Below are positions 29,771 to 36,357 of a DNA stretch of 36,357 bases, one piece after another. Numbering within the stretch: the stretch's first letter is position 1; every line of letters begins with the position of its first letter. The DNA lies in assembly GCA_016839445.1 (NCBI GenBank), contig JAEOUG010000183.1, positions 1-36,357 on the forward strand. Reading direction: 5' to 3'. The DNA comes from Candidatus Thorarchaeota archaeon (GTDB taxonomy: Archaea > Asgardarchaeota > Thorarchaeia > Thorarchaeales > Thorarchaeaceae). Made by a program: the position numbers and the translations under genes. Below the pieces are notes generated by a model that did no database searches, was not told the origin of the DNA, and was given only the letters and a program-made list of their open reading frames with translations.

Positions 29771-30337
29771 CTAAGCCAGCCCACCAGCCTCGAGTATCTT
29801 AATCGCGAGCTCGAGGAAAGCAGCCTCAACATTCTCGCCAGTCTTCGCGGAGGTCTCGATGAAGGATGTGTGGACTCCATTGCTGGCAATCTTGTTAGCC
29901 AGGTTCTGTCCTTCCTCGGTGGTGACAATGGTCTGCTGCATCACCGGATTGTCCTTGAACTGCTCACGGAGATCTGTCTTGTTAGCCACGAGAACGATTG
30001 GTATCTTCTTGCCAGCATTGGTCCAGCATTCATCGACCCAGCTCATGAGATTATCATACGAGCCCCGTTCAACGGTGGAGTAGACAGCCAGAGCGCCCTG
30101 GGCACCCTTGTAGAAAGTAGAGCGAACACTCTTGAAGTGCTCTTGTCCGGCTAAGTCCCATATTTGGATGCTCACATCATGGCCGCCCTCAAGACTCATC
30201 TTCTTGACCGCGAAGTCAGCCCCGATGGTGATCATGTAGTTGGCTCGGAAACCTTCTCCCATGTAGGTCCGGCGCAGGCTGGTCTTCCCGACACTGCCAT
30301 CTCCCATTAGCACGACTTTGAACAATGCAGTGACCAT
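29771..30337 (-). CDS. Rab/Ras-like small GTPase (second copy)
   Basis: Small GTPase of 188 residues, clearly different from the one at 26740. Motifs are G1 GDGSVGKTS, switch I YMITIGADF, G3 WDLAGQEHF (with the glutamine used in catalysis), G4 NKTD and G5 ETSAK. An insertion between G4 and G5 (REQFKDNPVMQQTIVTTEEG) is longer than usual. The C terminus (LEAGGLA) lacks a prenylation cysteine. GGTGA precedes the ATG at a good distance, and a 17-base perfect palindrome lies 22 bases upstream of the start. It faces the HEAT-appendage gene tail to tail. Confidence 0.9.
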   Translation of the reverse strand: MVTALFKVVLMGDGSVGKTSLRRTYMGEGFRANYMITIGADFAVKKMSLEGGHDVSIQIWDLAGQEHFKSVRSTFYKGAQGALAVYSTVERGSYDNLMSWVDECWTNAGKKIPIVLVANKTDLREQFKDNPVMQQTIVTTEEGQNLANKIASNGVHTSFIETSAKTGENVEAAFLELAIKILEAGGLA

Positions 30338-30358
30338 GATACGTCACCCGACTCGTAG

Positions 30359-30375
30359 AGTGTCCACTGGACACT
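30359..30375. promoter_or_regulatory. Perfect 17-base palindrome upstream of a small GTPase
   Basis: AGTGTCCA-C-TGGACACT has 8-base arms around one central base. It lies 22 bases upstream of the GTPase ATG at 30337 and just downstream of TATA-like boxes on the minus strand (GTCAAATACC at 30381-30390, CTCAAATAGC further out). At the expected transcription start it would make a good repressor operator. Confidence 0.5.
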
Positions 30376-30459
30376 GACGCGGTATTTGACGCTTCCGCTA
30401 TTTGAGTCTATGCCGATTGTCCAGCTTCATTGCAGGGGCGGGGAGAGCGGTTCACGGAA

Positions 30460-30610
30460 CACGAGGTCTCCGGAGGACTCGTGATTAACAATGGCAACCC
30501 AGACTTGGAGGGTTGGTGGGTATGGGAGGGTCGTCCCACCTCTTCAGGTCATGTTAGTTTCGGGAACCTGTCCCCATGGTGGGAGTCCTTCCGGAAGTAC
30601 AACTCCTACC
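30460..30610. other. Stem-loop-rich non-coding stretch
   Basis: The 304-base gap between the GTPase and the small PolB-linked gene contains several adjacent inverted repeats. There is a 24-base near-palindrome at 30460-30483 (two mismatches). AACCC/GGGTT pairs at 30496-30500 with 30510-30514, GGTGGG/CCCACC at 30515-30520 with 30535-30540, CAGGT/ACCTG at 30545-30549 with 30566-30570, and a 9-bp stem (one G-U) at 30578-30586 with 30602-30610. This could be a small structured RNA or leader; no known family is recognised. An open frame through it (30430-30636) does not look like protein. Confidence 0.3.
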
Positions 30611-30641
30611 CGGAAGACCCACAATCACAGCGGTAGAATGT

Positions 30642-30947
30642 ATGAGGCCAGCTGAATGGTGGATGCAAGACATGGGTAGAACCGTACGCACCTTTCGGGA
30701 TGCAATCAGAATCGAGGAGGCCAGATGGAAGGACTACAGGAGGACAATGAGACCGTCGCAGAGGGAGTTCCTCGACCGTGTCTTCGATCATGGGAGGAGT
30801 CTTGCTGATGCGGGTACGATGATTGTGACCCCTAGAGTCATGGAGGTGGTTCTCCTCTCATCGATGGTAGAGATGATTCGAGAGCTGGATGAGATCAAGG
30901 AGAGGTTGGGGGTGCTTGAGACACGGCTTGAGGAGATCTCACCCTGA
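30642..30947 (+). CDS. Small coiled-coil protein co-translated with PolB
   Basis: Protein of 101 residues that I do not recognise. It is basic and aromatic at the N terminus (MRPAEWWMQDMGRTVRTF), has a charged middle (RWKDYRRTMRPSQREFLDRV), and ends in a hydrophobic then heptad-like helix (VVLLSSMVEMIRELDEIKER, LGVLETRLEEI) that probably dimerises. Its stop and the polymerase start overlap (TGATG), so the two proteins are made together and may interact. The start could be ATG 30642 (GGTAG upstream), 30663 or 30672. A PolB accessory subunit is a reasonable guess from position only. Confidence 0.6.
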   Translation: MRPAEWWMQDMGRTVRTFRDAIRIEEARWKDYRRTMRPSQREFLDRVFDHGRSLADAGTMIVTPRVMEVVLLSSMVEMIRELDEIKERLGVLETRLEEISP

Positions 30948-33217
30948 TGACTGAGACTGGATGGTTGCTCGACGCCAGTATCGACCGAGAGAACCAGGGG
31001 CTGACACTCTGGATCAAAACAGATGGAACGACTCGGGGATACCTCTATCGAAGATTCCACCCATCGCTCTTTGTGACTACTGACATCATCACCAGTGGTG
31101 AGTGGAGGAACGACGAGGCCGTGAAGGCCGTACGAGAGCATGAGTCTGTGGTCGATGTCGAGATTGTCAAGCGCTTCGTGAGTGTATACGATGATGAGAA
31201 GAGCCCTGTACTCAGGGTCTCTACAACAACAGACGCCTTCCTTGACCTAGCAAGAGACCTTGAGCGACTTCCCGGGGCTACTGTCTTCCACGCAGACATC
31301 GATCCAGTACAGCAGTTCTTCATCATTGAGAGGATCTTCCCGTTCGGGCGAGTGGAGTACGACCTGAGCGGAGAAGAGATCACCAGCATCAGATGTCTTG
31401 ACAGCAGGGAGGACACAGAGTACGAGATCCCAGACCTCGAAGAGATTCGTTTCGAGGTGTTTGTAGACACAGAAAGACCCTTCCCAAGATTTGAAGACCC
31501 GATACACCACATCGAGGTCCTGCACCACGAGAGCATCATTCGCATCGAAGATGAGGACGAAGCGGAGATTCTCAGGGGATTCCAGGAGCTAGTCGACGAG
31601 ATTGATCCCGATGTGATTGTCAGTAGAGGAGGCGACGACAGTCTATTCCGATACCTCGGTCTGCGAGCGAAGATCCACGGAATACAGCTCGTGCTATCAA
31701 GAAACGGCACTCCATTGAGAGTGGTTCACAGGAAGCCTCAGTCATTCTGGCAGTACAATCAGATCATGTTCCGTGCCGGGAATCAAGTGATGTTCGATGG
31801 GAGAATACACATCGACAGGTCCGAGAGTCTCTACTACTCACCCTCGGGCATGGAGGGAGTGATTGAGGGGTGCAGACTTGCCTTCTCTCAGCCACAGAGG
31901 GTATCGAGAATGTCAATTGGTAGCGTGAACGCTGCGGTGCAGTACTTCAATGCCTACGAGATGGACATCTTGATTCCACCCATCAAGAAGAACCCGGAGT
32001 TCCTCAAACCGATCACAGACCTCCTGGCCATCGACCGCGGGGGCCTCATCCTTCAGCCCCGGCCCGACATCTACGAGAACATCGCGGAATGTGACTTCTC
32101 ATCGATGTATCCGACGCTCATGGTGACACGCAACATAAGCCCTGAGACCATCTGCACACGGGATGACTGCCCGTACGAGCACAAGTACTGCATAGAGGTG
32201 CCCGAACTGAGCTTCAGGCTCTGTACACGCAAGAGAGGGCTAGTTGCGGAATCGCTTGACCTTGTCGTGAAGAAGCGTGATGCCTTCAAGAAACACATCA
32301 AAGAGGGCAAGGATGCCCGCAGGTATGAACTGATGCAGAACACGCTGAAGGGAGTCCTTGTCTCATGTTTTGGGTATCTTGGGTTCAAGAACGCACGTTT
32401 CGGGAGAGTGGAAGCTCATACAGCTGTGACTGCTCTGGCAAGAGACACCCTACTGAGGACGCAGGAGATTGGAGAGGAGATGGGGCTTGAGATGGTGCAC
32501 GGCATTGTAGACTCGTTATGGCTAAAGTCAGATTCAGAGATTGAATATGACAAGATTGTCGAGTTCTGCCAGAGAGTGACTGACGAGGTCGATATTGCCA
32601 TGTCCCCGAAGGGAGTCTACCGCTGGATGGTCATTCCATCCTCGCGGCTTCACCCTTCTATCGCACCGCTGAATAGATACTACGGAGTCTACAGGAATGG
32701 AGCTATCAAGACCAGAGGTATCGAAACGCGAAGACGTGATACCTGTCTGTACGTGGGGGACTGCCAGATGGCAATGATCAGGACACTGGCAAAGGGAAGG
32801 GACAAGGCGGGATTCATCAGGAGAATACCGGATGCGAAGGCGGTCTGCAGGCGTTATATAGAGAGGTTGCATCAGGGAGACGTTGACTTCCGAGATCTCA
32901 TTCTCAACTCGCGCCTCACAAGAAACCCAGGAGAATATCGTGCAACATCGCGTGCTGCAGTTGTATCCCAGCAACTCACCAGAGTAGGAAGAGAGCTACA
33001 TGCAGGACAGAAGGTGCGCTACATCATGACAAGTGCAGATTCGGAGAATCCCATGAGGAGAGTCAGAGCTCTGGAACTCGTTGACAGAAGCACACGGTAT
33101 GATGCGGCTGCGTATGCAAAGCTGTGTGAACGTGCCTTTGAGAACTTGATTCCGGTGCAGTATCTTCCAGACACAGGGAGAGAAGACTCCGAACAGATGC
33201 TCCTGACTGCAGAGTAA
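30947..33217 (+). CDS. B-family DNA polymerase, PolB2-like, altered catalytic motifs
   Basis: Family B DNA polymerase of 756 residues. Polymerase motif A is intact (D383 in CDFSSMYPTL). Motif B keeps K468 in LMQNTLKGVLVSCFGYLGF but lacks the usual NSxYG. Motif C, normally YGDTDS, reads HGIVDSLW: the first catalytic aspartate is I520 and only D522 remains. In the exonuclease domain Exo I is FVDTE (D174, E176), while the Exo II segment (DPDVIVSRGGDDSLF) departs from the usual NxxxFD. These changes resemble the archaeal PolB2 group, long predicted to be inactivated although activity was later reported for a Sulfolobus member. It is coupled to the small gene upstream. The main replicative polymerase must lie elsewhere. 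Confidence 0.85.
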   Translation: MTETGWLLDASIDRENQGLTLWIKTDGTTRGYLYRRFHPSLFVTTDIITSGEWRNDEAVKAVREHESVVDVEIVKRFVSVYDDEKSPVLRVSTTTDAFLDLARDLERLPGATVFHADIDPVQQFFIIERIFPFGRVEYDLSGEEITSIRCLDSREDTEYEIPDLEEIRFEVFVDTERPFPRFEDPIHHIEVLHHESIIRIEDEDEAEILRGFQELVDEIDPDVIVSRGGDDSLFRYLGLRAKIHGIQLVLSRNGTPLRVVHRKPQSFWQYNQIMFRAGNQVMFDGRIHIDRSESLYYSPSGMEGVIEGCRLAFSQPQRVSRMSIGSVNAAVQYFNAYEMDILIPPIKKNPEFLKPITDLLAIDRGGLILQPRPDIYENIAECDFSSMYPTLMVTRNISPETICTRDDCPYEHKYCIEVPELSFRLCTRKRGLVAESLDLVVKKRDAFKKHIKEGKDARRYELMQNTLKGVLVSCFGYLGFKNARFGRVEAHTAVTALARDTLLRTQEIGEEMGLEMVHGIVDSLWLKSDSEIEYDKIVEFCQRVTDEVDIAMSPKGVYRWMVIPSSRLHPSIAPLNRYYGVYRNGAIKTRGIETRRRDTCLYVGDCQMAMIRTLAKGRDKAGFIRRIPDAKAVCRRYIERLHQGDVDFRDLILNSRLTRNPGEYRATSRAAVVSQQLTRVGRELHAGQKVRYIMTSADSENPMRRVRALELVDRSTRYDAAAYAKLCERAFENLIPVQYLPDTGREDSEQMLLTAE

Positions 33218-33218
33218 G

Positions 33219-34568
33219 CTACTCCGTCACAGCATGGGCCTGCATTGCGATTCTCGGGCGGAGCTCACGGACTGGAATCCCGGTCTCACGCGACACACGA
33301 AGGACATCGTCTGCTTCGGGCTTGATGTTGATAATGCTGCCATCCCGAGTACGTGATACTTTGACGCGGACCATGTACTCCTTGTCATCAATCTCTAATC
33401 TGCACACAAGGCTCTCTCTGTTGGCTTTGAGTCGCGCCCAGTTGGAGTATCTGATTCCGGTCGTGCCAAGCTGTCTAATCATCACCTCAGCGATGCTCTT
33501 CAGCCCAGCCTTGGCCGCAATGACCTTCACAACATGGGCAGGCCTGTTCTTCTTTCCCATCGCAGGAATGATGACAACGTCATAGGCCAGACCATCATCG
33601 ATGAGCGTATCGAAGAGATTCCCAAGGGTTTCCCCATCAACATCATCGACATTGGTCTCAATCACGACTACTTCGTCTGTACTCCAGTCTTCAAGCACCT
33701 CTGCTTTCTCCTTCGTCTTCGGTTTGTCTTCCTTGGGAGCCTTCTTCTCTGTTTCAGTCTCTGAAGGATCAGGCTTGGCCTCAGGTTTCTTCTCCTCGGT
33801 CTCGGGAGCCACCATCTCGCCCACGGAAATCTGCATCATGTTTGGCGTCTTGCCTAGGTCTCGCGTGCCGAATCCAACCCCTTGGTTTCTGACGACGAAG
33901 CCTTCTCTGCTCTTGATGTACGAACCGGCAATTGTCACCAGTAGAGCCGCTCCGGTCGGAGTGAGAACCTCTGTACGTGCATCCCCGTTGTGGAACGGAA
34001 CATCATTTGCCACAAGAATCTCAGCCACAGCTGGAACCGGGACTTCGAGCTCGCCATGTTCAGTAGAGACAGTTCCACTTCCCACAGCAACACGCGTTGA
34101 CACAAACTCAGTGTCTTCAAGAAGGTCGCCCCGTTCAAGTAGATAGGCAGTTCCTACTATGTCGAGAATCGTGTCGATGCTGCCTGTTTCGTGGAGGTGT
34201 AGCTCAGATATCGGTTTGTTGTGAGCACGGCTCTCAGCCTCGAAGATCTCCTGCAAAGCCTTCTTGGCAAGGTCCCGTGCCTCTTTGGAGAGCTCAACCT
34301 CTTCAGATACTGCCATCAGGACGTCCATTAGTGACTGTGGGTCCAACCGCAGGGTCGGGTTCCGAGTTATCTGAATTCGTCGGCCGGTCTTGTCACCAAC
34401 CGTGTGCGTGGTCATGTTGATCCTGAATGACGGATCATAGATGAGCAGGCTGGCAGCAACTGGGAGGAGCGCATCTTCCTCCCCTATGAGGTCGGTCAGT
34501 GCAGCCAGGAACATGTCTCCTGAAGCTCCTGCTGTTTCCACATCAATCAGGACTCGTTTCTTCGCCAA
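33219..34568 (-). CDS. larC: LarC-type nickel insertion protein, full length in one frame
   Basis: LarC family protein of 449 residues that inserts nickel into the pincer nucleotide cofactor using CTP in characterised members. Family blocks are DVETAGASGDMFLAAL at the N terminus, HLHETGSIDTILDIVGTAYL, VAVGSGTVSTEHGELEVPVP, VLTPTGAALL, and VVVIETNVDDVDGETLG in the second half. In Lactobacillus the two halves are joined by programmed frameshifting; here they are in one frame, separated by a lysine/glutamate/proline-rich linker of about 40 residues (for example EKKPEAKPDPSETETEKK). TTG 34568 is preferred: AGGAGAAGGA lies just upstream and MAKKRVLIDV fits the family start; a TTG at 34607 is possible. 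It follows cofE. Confidence 0.87.
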   Translation of the reverse strand: MAKKRVLIDVETAGASGDMFLAALTDLIGEEDALLPVAASLLIYDPSFRINMTTHTVGDKTGRRIQITRNPTLRLDPQSLMDVLMAVSEEVELSKEARDLAKKALQEIFEAESRAHNKPISELHLHETGSIDTILDIVGTAYLLERGDLLEDTEFVSTRVAVGSGTVSTEHGELEVPVPAVAEILVANDVPFHNGDARTEVLTPTGAALLVTIAGSYIKSREGFVVRNQGVGFGTRDLGKTPNMMQISVGEMVAPETEEKKPEAKPDPSETETEKKAPKEDKPKTKEKAEVLEDWSTDEVVVIETNVDDVDGETLGNLFDTLIDDGLAYDVVIIPAMGKKNRPAHVVKVIAAKAGLKSIAEVMIRQLGTTGIRYSNWARLKANRESLVCRLEIDDKEYMVRVKVSRTRDGSIINIKPEADDVLRVSRETGIPVRELRPRIAMQAHAVTE

Positions 34569-34654
34569 GTCAGTCCTTCTCCTGCCATACTGCGGCTGTT
34601 CAGACAACTCTGGTTGTTGCTCGAAGAAAAGCGTTTCGAGGATGAATACATACC

Positions 34655-35431
34655 TCAGTCAGTGGCGGCCCTCCACTTGCTGAAGATGGCCATGTACATG
34701 CATTCCTCAGGAGAGATCCACATCTCGGAGCTGTCGAAGGAATCATTCGTATGCTCCACCGGAGCACCGCGAACCAGCACGGCCGGAATGCCCTCATCAG
34801 ATTCACCCATCAGCAGTGTGCATGCAGAGGCAAGATTGTCTGCAACTGCCCTTCTTGTCACGCGCAGCGTGTTGCCGAAGAGGTCTCTACGTCCTCGATC
34901 ATCAGAAACAGGCTTGAATCCTGCAACACCCAAGGCCATGCCCACATTCCCAAGCCTAAGTGGTTGGGTCCGGCTGTCTATAATCATCACTCCGACTGTC
35001 ATGCCCAGCCTTGACCTAATCTCGTGCCTGATTCTCTCTGCACTCTTCCTCGAGTTCCTGGGCAGCAGGGATGCAAAGCCAGGCGGCACATTGGACTTGT
35101 CCACTCCTGCATTTGCCATGAGTGTATTGTCTTTGATTGTGAGCAACACATTAGGAATCCCTCCAAGGATCTCGTCTGCCTCGCGAATGACAAGCTCGGC
35201 CACCGCGGGGAGAACGGAGTATCTCTCTGCAAGACGCTCGGCTTCGGGGGATACGTCGATACCTGAGAGCTGCACAACTTGGCCTTCCGTGGTCCCAAGA
35301 GGCGTTTCGGCCACTACAAGGATGTCATCGTCTTCAATGGTCAAGCCGTTCTCTTCTATGCTCTTCACAAGTACGTCGACGATGTCATCCTCAGAGGTAA
35401 TGACTCTCGTCTTGATTGGCATTAGCTCCAT
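34655..35431 (-). CDS. cofE: Coenzyme F420-0:L-glutamate ligase (CofE)
   Basis: GTP-dependent ligase of 258 residues that adds gamma-linked glutamates to F420-0. Typical blocks are DILVVAETPLGTTEGQVVQL, ADEILGGIPNVLLTIKDNTL followed by MANAGVDKSNVPPGFASLLP, GVMIIDSRTQPLR (metal and substrate binding), and NVGMALGVAGFKPVSDDRGR. Archaeal CofE is about this length; the bacterial FbiB fusion is longer. ATG 35431 is used; a second ATG at 35422 has GGAG just before it. It lies nine bases after the Mmp14-like gene and 86 bases before LarC, in one minus-strand operon. It shows that this organism makes or can modify F420. Confidence 0.9.
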   Translation of the reverse strand: MELMPIKTRVITSEDDIVDVLVKSIEENGLTIEDDDILVVAETPLGTTEGQVVQLSGIDVSPEAERLAERYSVLPAVAELVIREADEILGGIPNVLLTIKDNTLMANAGVDKSNVPPGFASLLPRNSRKSAERIRHEIRSRLGMTVGVMIIDSRTQPLRLGNVGMALGVAGFKPVSDDRGRRDLFGNTLRVTRRAVADNLASACTLLMGESDEGIPAVLVRGAPVEHTNDSFDSSEMWISPEECMYMAIFSKWRAATD

Positions 35432-35440
35432 CTTGCTTCT

Positions 35441-36357
35441 TCAGCCCCCTTGCAGTTTCATTCTCTCATCCATGATACATCTGTCCCCCTTTCGTCCTCC
35501 CATTGGAGAACCGGGTGTTCCTAGTGAGTTCATGCAGCGCGCCGCTACTGCGGCGCCCATAGCCAGACCGTCTTCGACAAAGACGAGTTGGTGGCTCTCA
35601 ACCCACAACTCCCCTGTACTGAGACGAAGTGAGTCGGTGACTCTTTCAGGCTTCCTCCCGGTGGTTACAGCTCTTCCAGTAAGCCCGAGGGATGTTTCAG
35701 GAAGGATTAGTCCGTTCTCCTCACACTTGTCGACGATGCGCTGGACTATGTCACTCTGGACTAAGTCCGCAACAGCCACAAGCAGTCCAAGCCCACCCGC
35801 CTCGAAGAGCGCCCCTCCGAGAGCCTCAAGATCTGGGATTCCAGAACCGTTCACCCCTGCATCCACGCCAATCAACGATAGGCCAGATTCCTCTGCGGCA
35901 ACGGGGTCGACAGGAACAGTCCCAAATCGAGAGCAGTCACTTGGAATCTCCATGACTCGGACTATTCTGCGGGCACGCTCAAGCCAGCCGTCATCAATCT
36001 CCTCCGTATGCTCCTTTGGCAGACGCAAGTCCAAGAAGCACCCGAATTGCCCTTTCACCAAACCAGAGCCTCTGGCAAGAGCATCGGGAATGGCACCAGC
36101 CAACCCCGCAAACGATCCGATTGTCTTCGCATATGGGAAGTCATTGTTTGTTACACGTCCAGCCAACGTCGTACCGAAGTCCAGAGAGATGAGGGGATTC
36201 CTTAGGTCAATCTCTGTGACCTTGGCCGCACCCTTCAGACCTGCGGTAACAAGCTCACCCTCCATCTCATTTGCTACGACGCTTGTGTTCGACGGAGGGA
36301 GCACAGATGCAATGGCGCCATCAAAGCAGACCTTCTTGAGCCAAGTGAATTCCCTCA
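35441..36357 (-). CDS. Methanogenesis-marker-14-like protein (DUF2114), 5' end outside window
   Basis: The frame stays open to the window edge; a GTG at 36304 is internal, because upstream codons give REFTWLKKVCFDGAIAS in phase. The visible 305 residues show ASKHA-like features: LISLDFGTTLAGRVTN (phosphate loop), IGSFAGLAGAIPDALARGSG, LGLTGRAVTTGRKP, and VFVEDGLAMGAAVAARCMNS, ending GGRKGDRCIMDERMKLQ. From memory this matches methanogenesis marker protein 14, a family related to ATP-dependent reactivators of corrinoid proteins. It is first in an operon with CofE and LarC. The marker name does not prove methanogenesis; no MCR gene is in the window. Confidence 0.6.
   Translation of the reverse strand, partial: REFTWLKKVCFDGAIASVLPPSNTSVVANEMEGELVTAGLKGAAKVTEIDLRNPLISLDFGTTLAGRVTNNDFPYAKTIGSFAGLAGAIPDALARGSGLVKGQFGCFLDLRLPKEHTEEIDDGWLERARRIVRVMEIPSDCSRFGTVPVDPVAAEESGLSLIGVDAGVNGSGIPDLEALGGALFEAGGLGLLVAVADLVQSDIVQRIVDKCEENGLILPETSLGLTGRAVTTGRKPERVTDSLRLSTGELWVESHQLVFVEDGLAMGAAVAARCMNSLGTPGSPMGGRKGDRCIMDERMKLQGG

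Noticed and set aside
26740..30337. C-terminal prenylation of the two small GTPases
   Set aside because: Neither protein ends in a cysteine motif (ends are DESKKS and LEAGGLA).
30430..30636. A 68-codon plus-strand frame starting at a TTG
   Set aside because: The Trp/Gly-rich translation looks unlike protein and the stretch is full of inverted repeats, so a non-coding role is more likely.
33219..34568. Programmed frameshift joining LarC1 and LarC2, as in Lactobacillus
   Set aside because: Both halves and the linker are in one continuous frame here.
1..36357. tRNA, rRNA, CRISPR arrays, insertion sequences, prophage or integron features
   Set aside because: I scanned the gaps for T-loop motifs, regular direct repeats, transposase motifs and terminal inverted repeats and found none I could support.

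Overview
The window reads as a dense stretch of archaeal chromosome, most likely from an Asgard archaeon. A Thorarchaeota-like lineage is my best guess from gene content alone. The archaeal evidence is an EF-2-family translation GTPase, a PolB-family polymerase with PolB2-like features, an archaeal-type thymidylate synthase, CofE (coenzyme F420), Lrp-type regulators, single-domain KaiC-like ATPases and TATA-like promoter boxes. The Asgard evidence is eukaryote-like: two Rab/Ras-type small GTPases, a Roadblock/LC7 protein, a seven-bladed WD40 protein, and a HEAT-repeat protein whose C-terminal half is laid out like an adaptin/coatomer appendage. I see no rRNA, tRNA, CRISPR array, transposase or phage gene, and base composition looks even throughout.

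Layout. 1-4 kb: the 3' part of a Cache-HAMP membrane receptor overlaps a biosynthetic-type arginine decarboxylase, followed by LarE. 4-6.3 kb (minus): a zinc alcohol dehydrogenase and an M24 peptidase. 6.4-9.8 kb (plus): a sulfur/Fe-S operon of TusA, DsrE, an IscS-like protein, an IscU fusion and a conserved nuclease-like unknown. The IscS-like protein lacks the PLP lysine. IscU is fused to what looks like a degenerate thioredoxin-reductase NADPH domain. 9.8-15 kb: two divergent transcription factors, a redoxin, an AlkA-type glycosylase, a PfkB kinase and a trans-sulfuration PLP enzyme. 15-18.5 kb: a nucleotide block with a redoxin and anaerobic NrdD on minus, divergent from thymidylate synthase on plus. 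18.6-22 kb: an Lrp regulator with a Cys cluster, a left-handed beta-helix acetyltransferase and an EF-2 paralogue without the diphthamide motif. 22-26.2 kb (minus): a thioredoxin-fold protein, two KaiC-like ATPases and a large helical-repeat protein. 26.2-30.3 kb: the eukaryote-like cluster of Roadblock, small GTPase, WD40, HEAT-appendage protein and a second small GTPase. 30.6-33.2 kb: a small coiled-coil protein co-translated with the PolB2-like polymerase. 33.2 kb to the end (minus): a probable methanogenesis-marker-14 protein (cut by the window edge), CofE and LarC.

The most interesting candidates are as follows. (i) The GTPase/propeller/solenoid-appendage/Roadblock cluster looks like a minimal relative of eukaryotic membrane-coat and small-GTPase machinery. 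(ii) The Fe-S operon pairs a presumably desulfurase-dead IscS with a novel IscU fusion. (iii) The Mmp14-CofE-LarC operon, with LarE elsewhere in the window, links nickel-cofactor and F420 chemistry. All functions are assigned by reading motifs; no database search was run.
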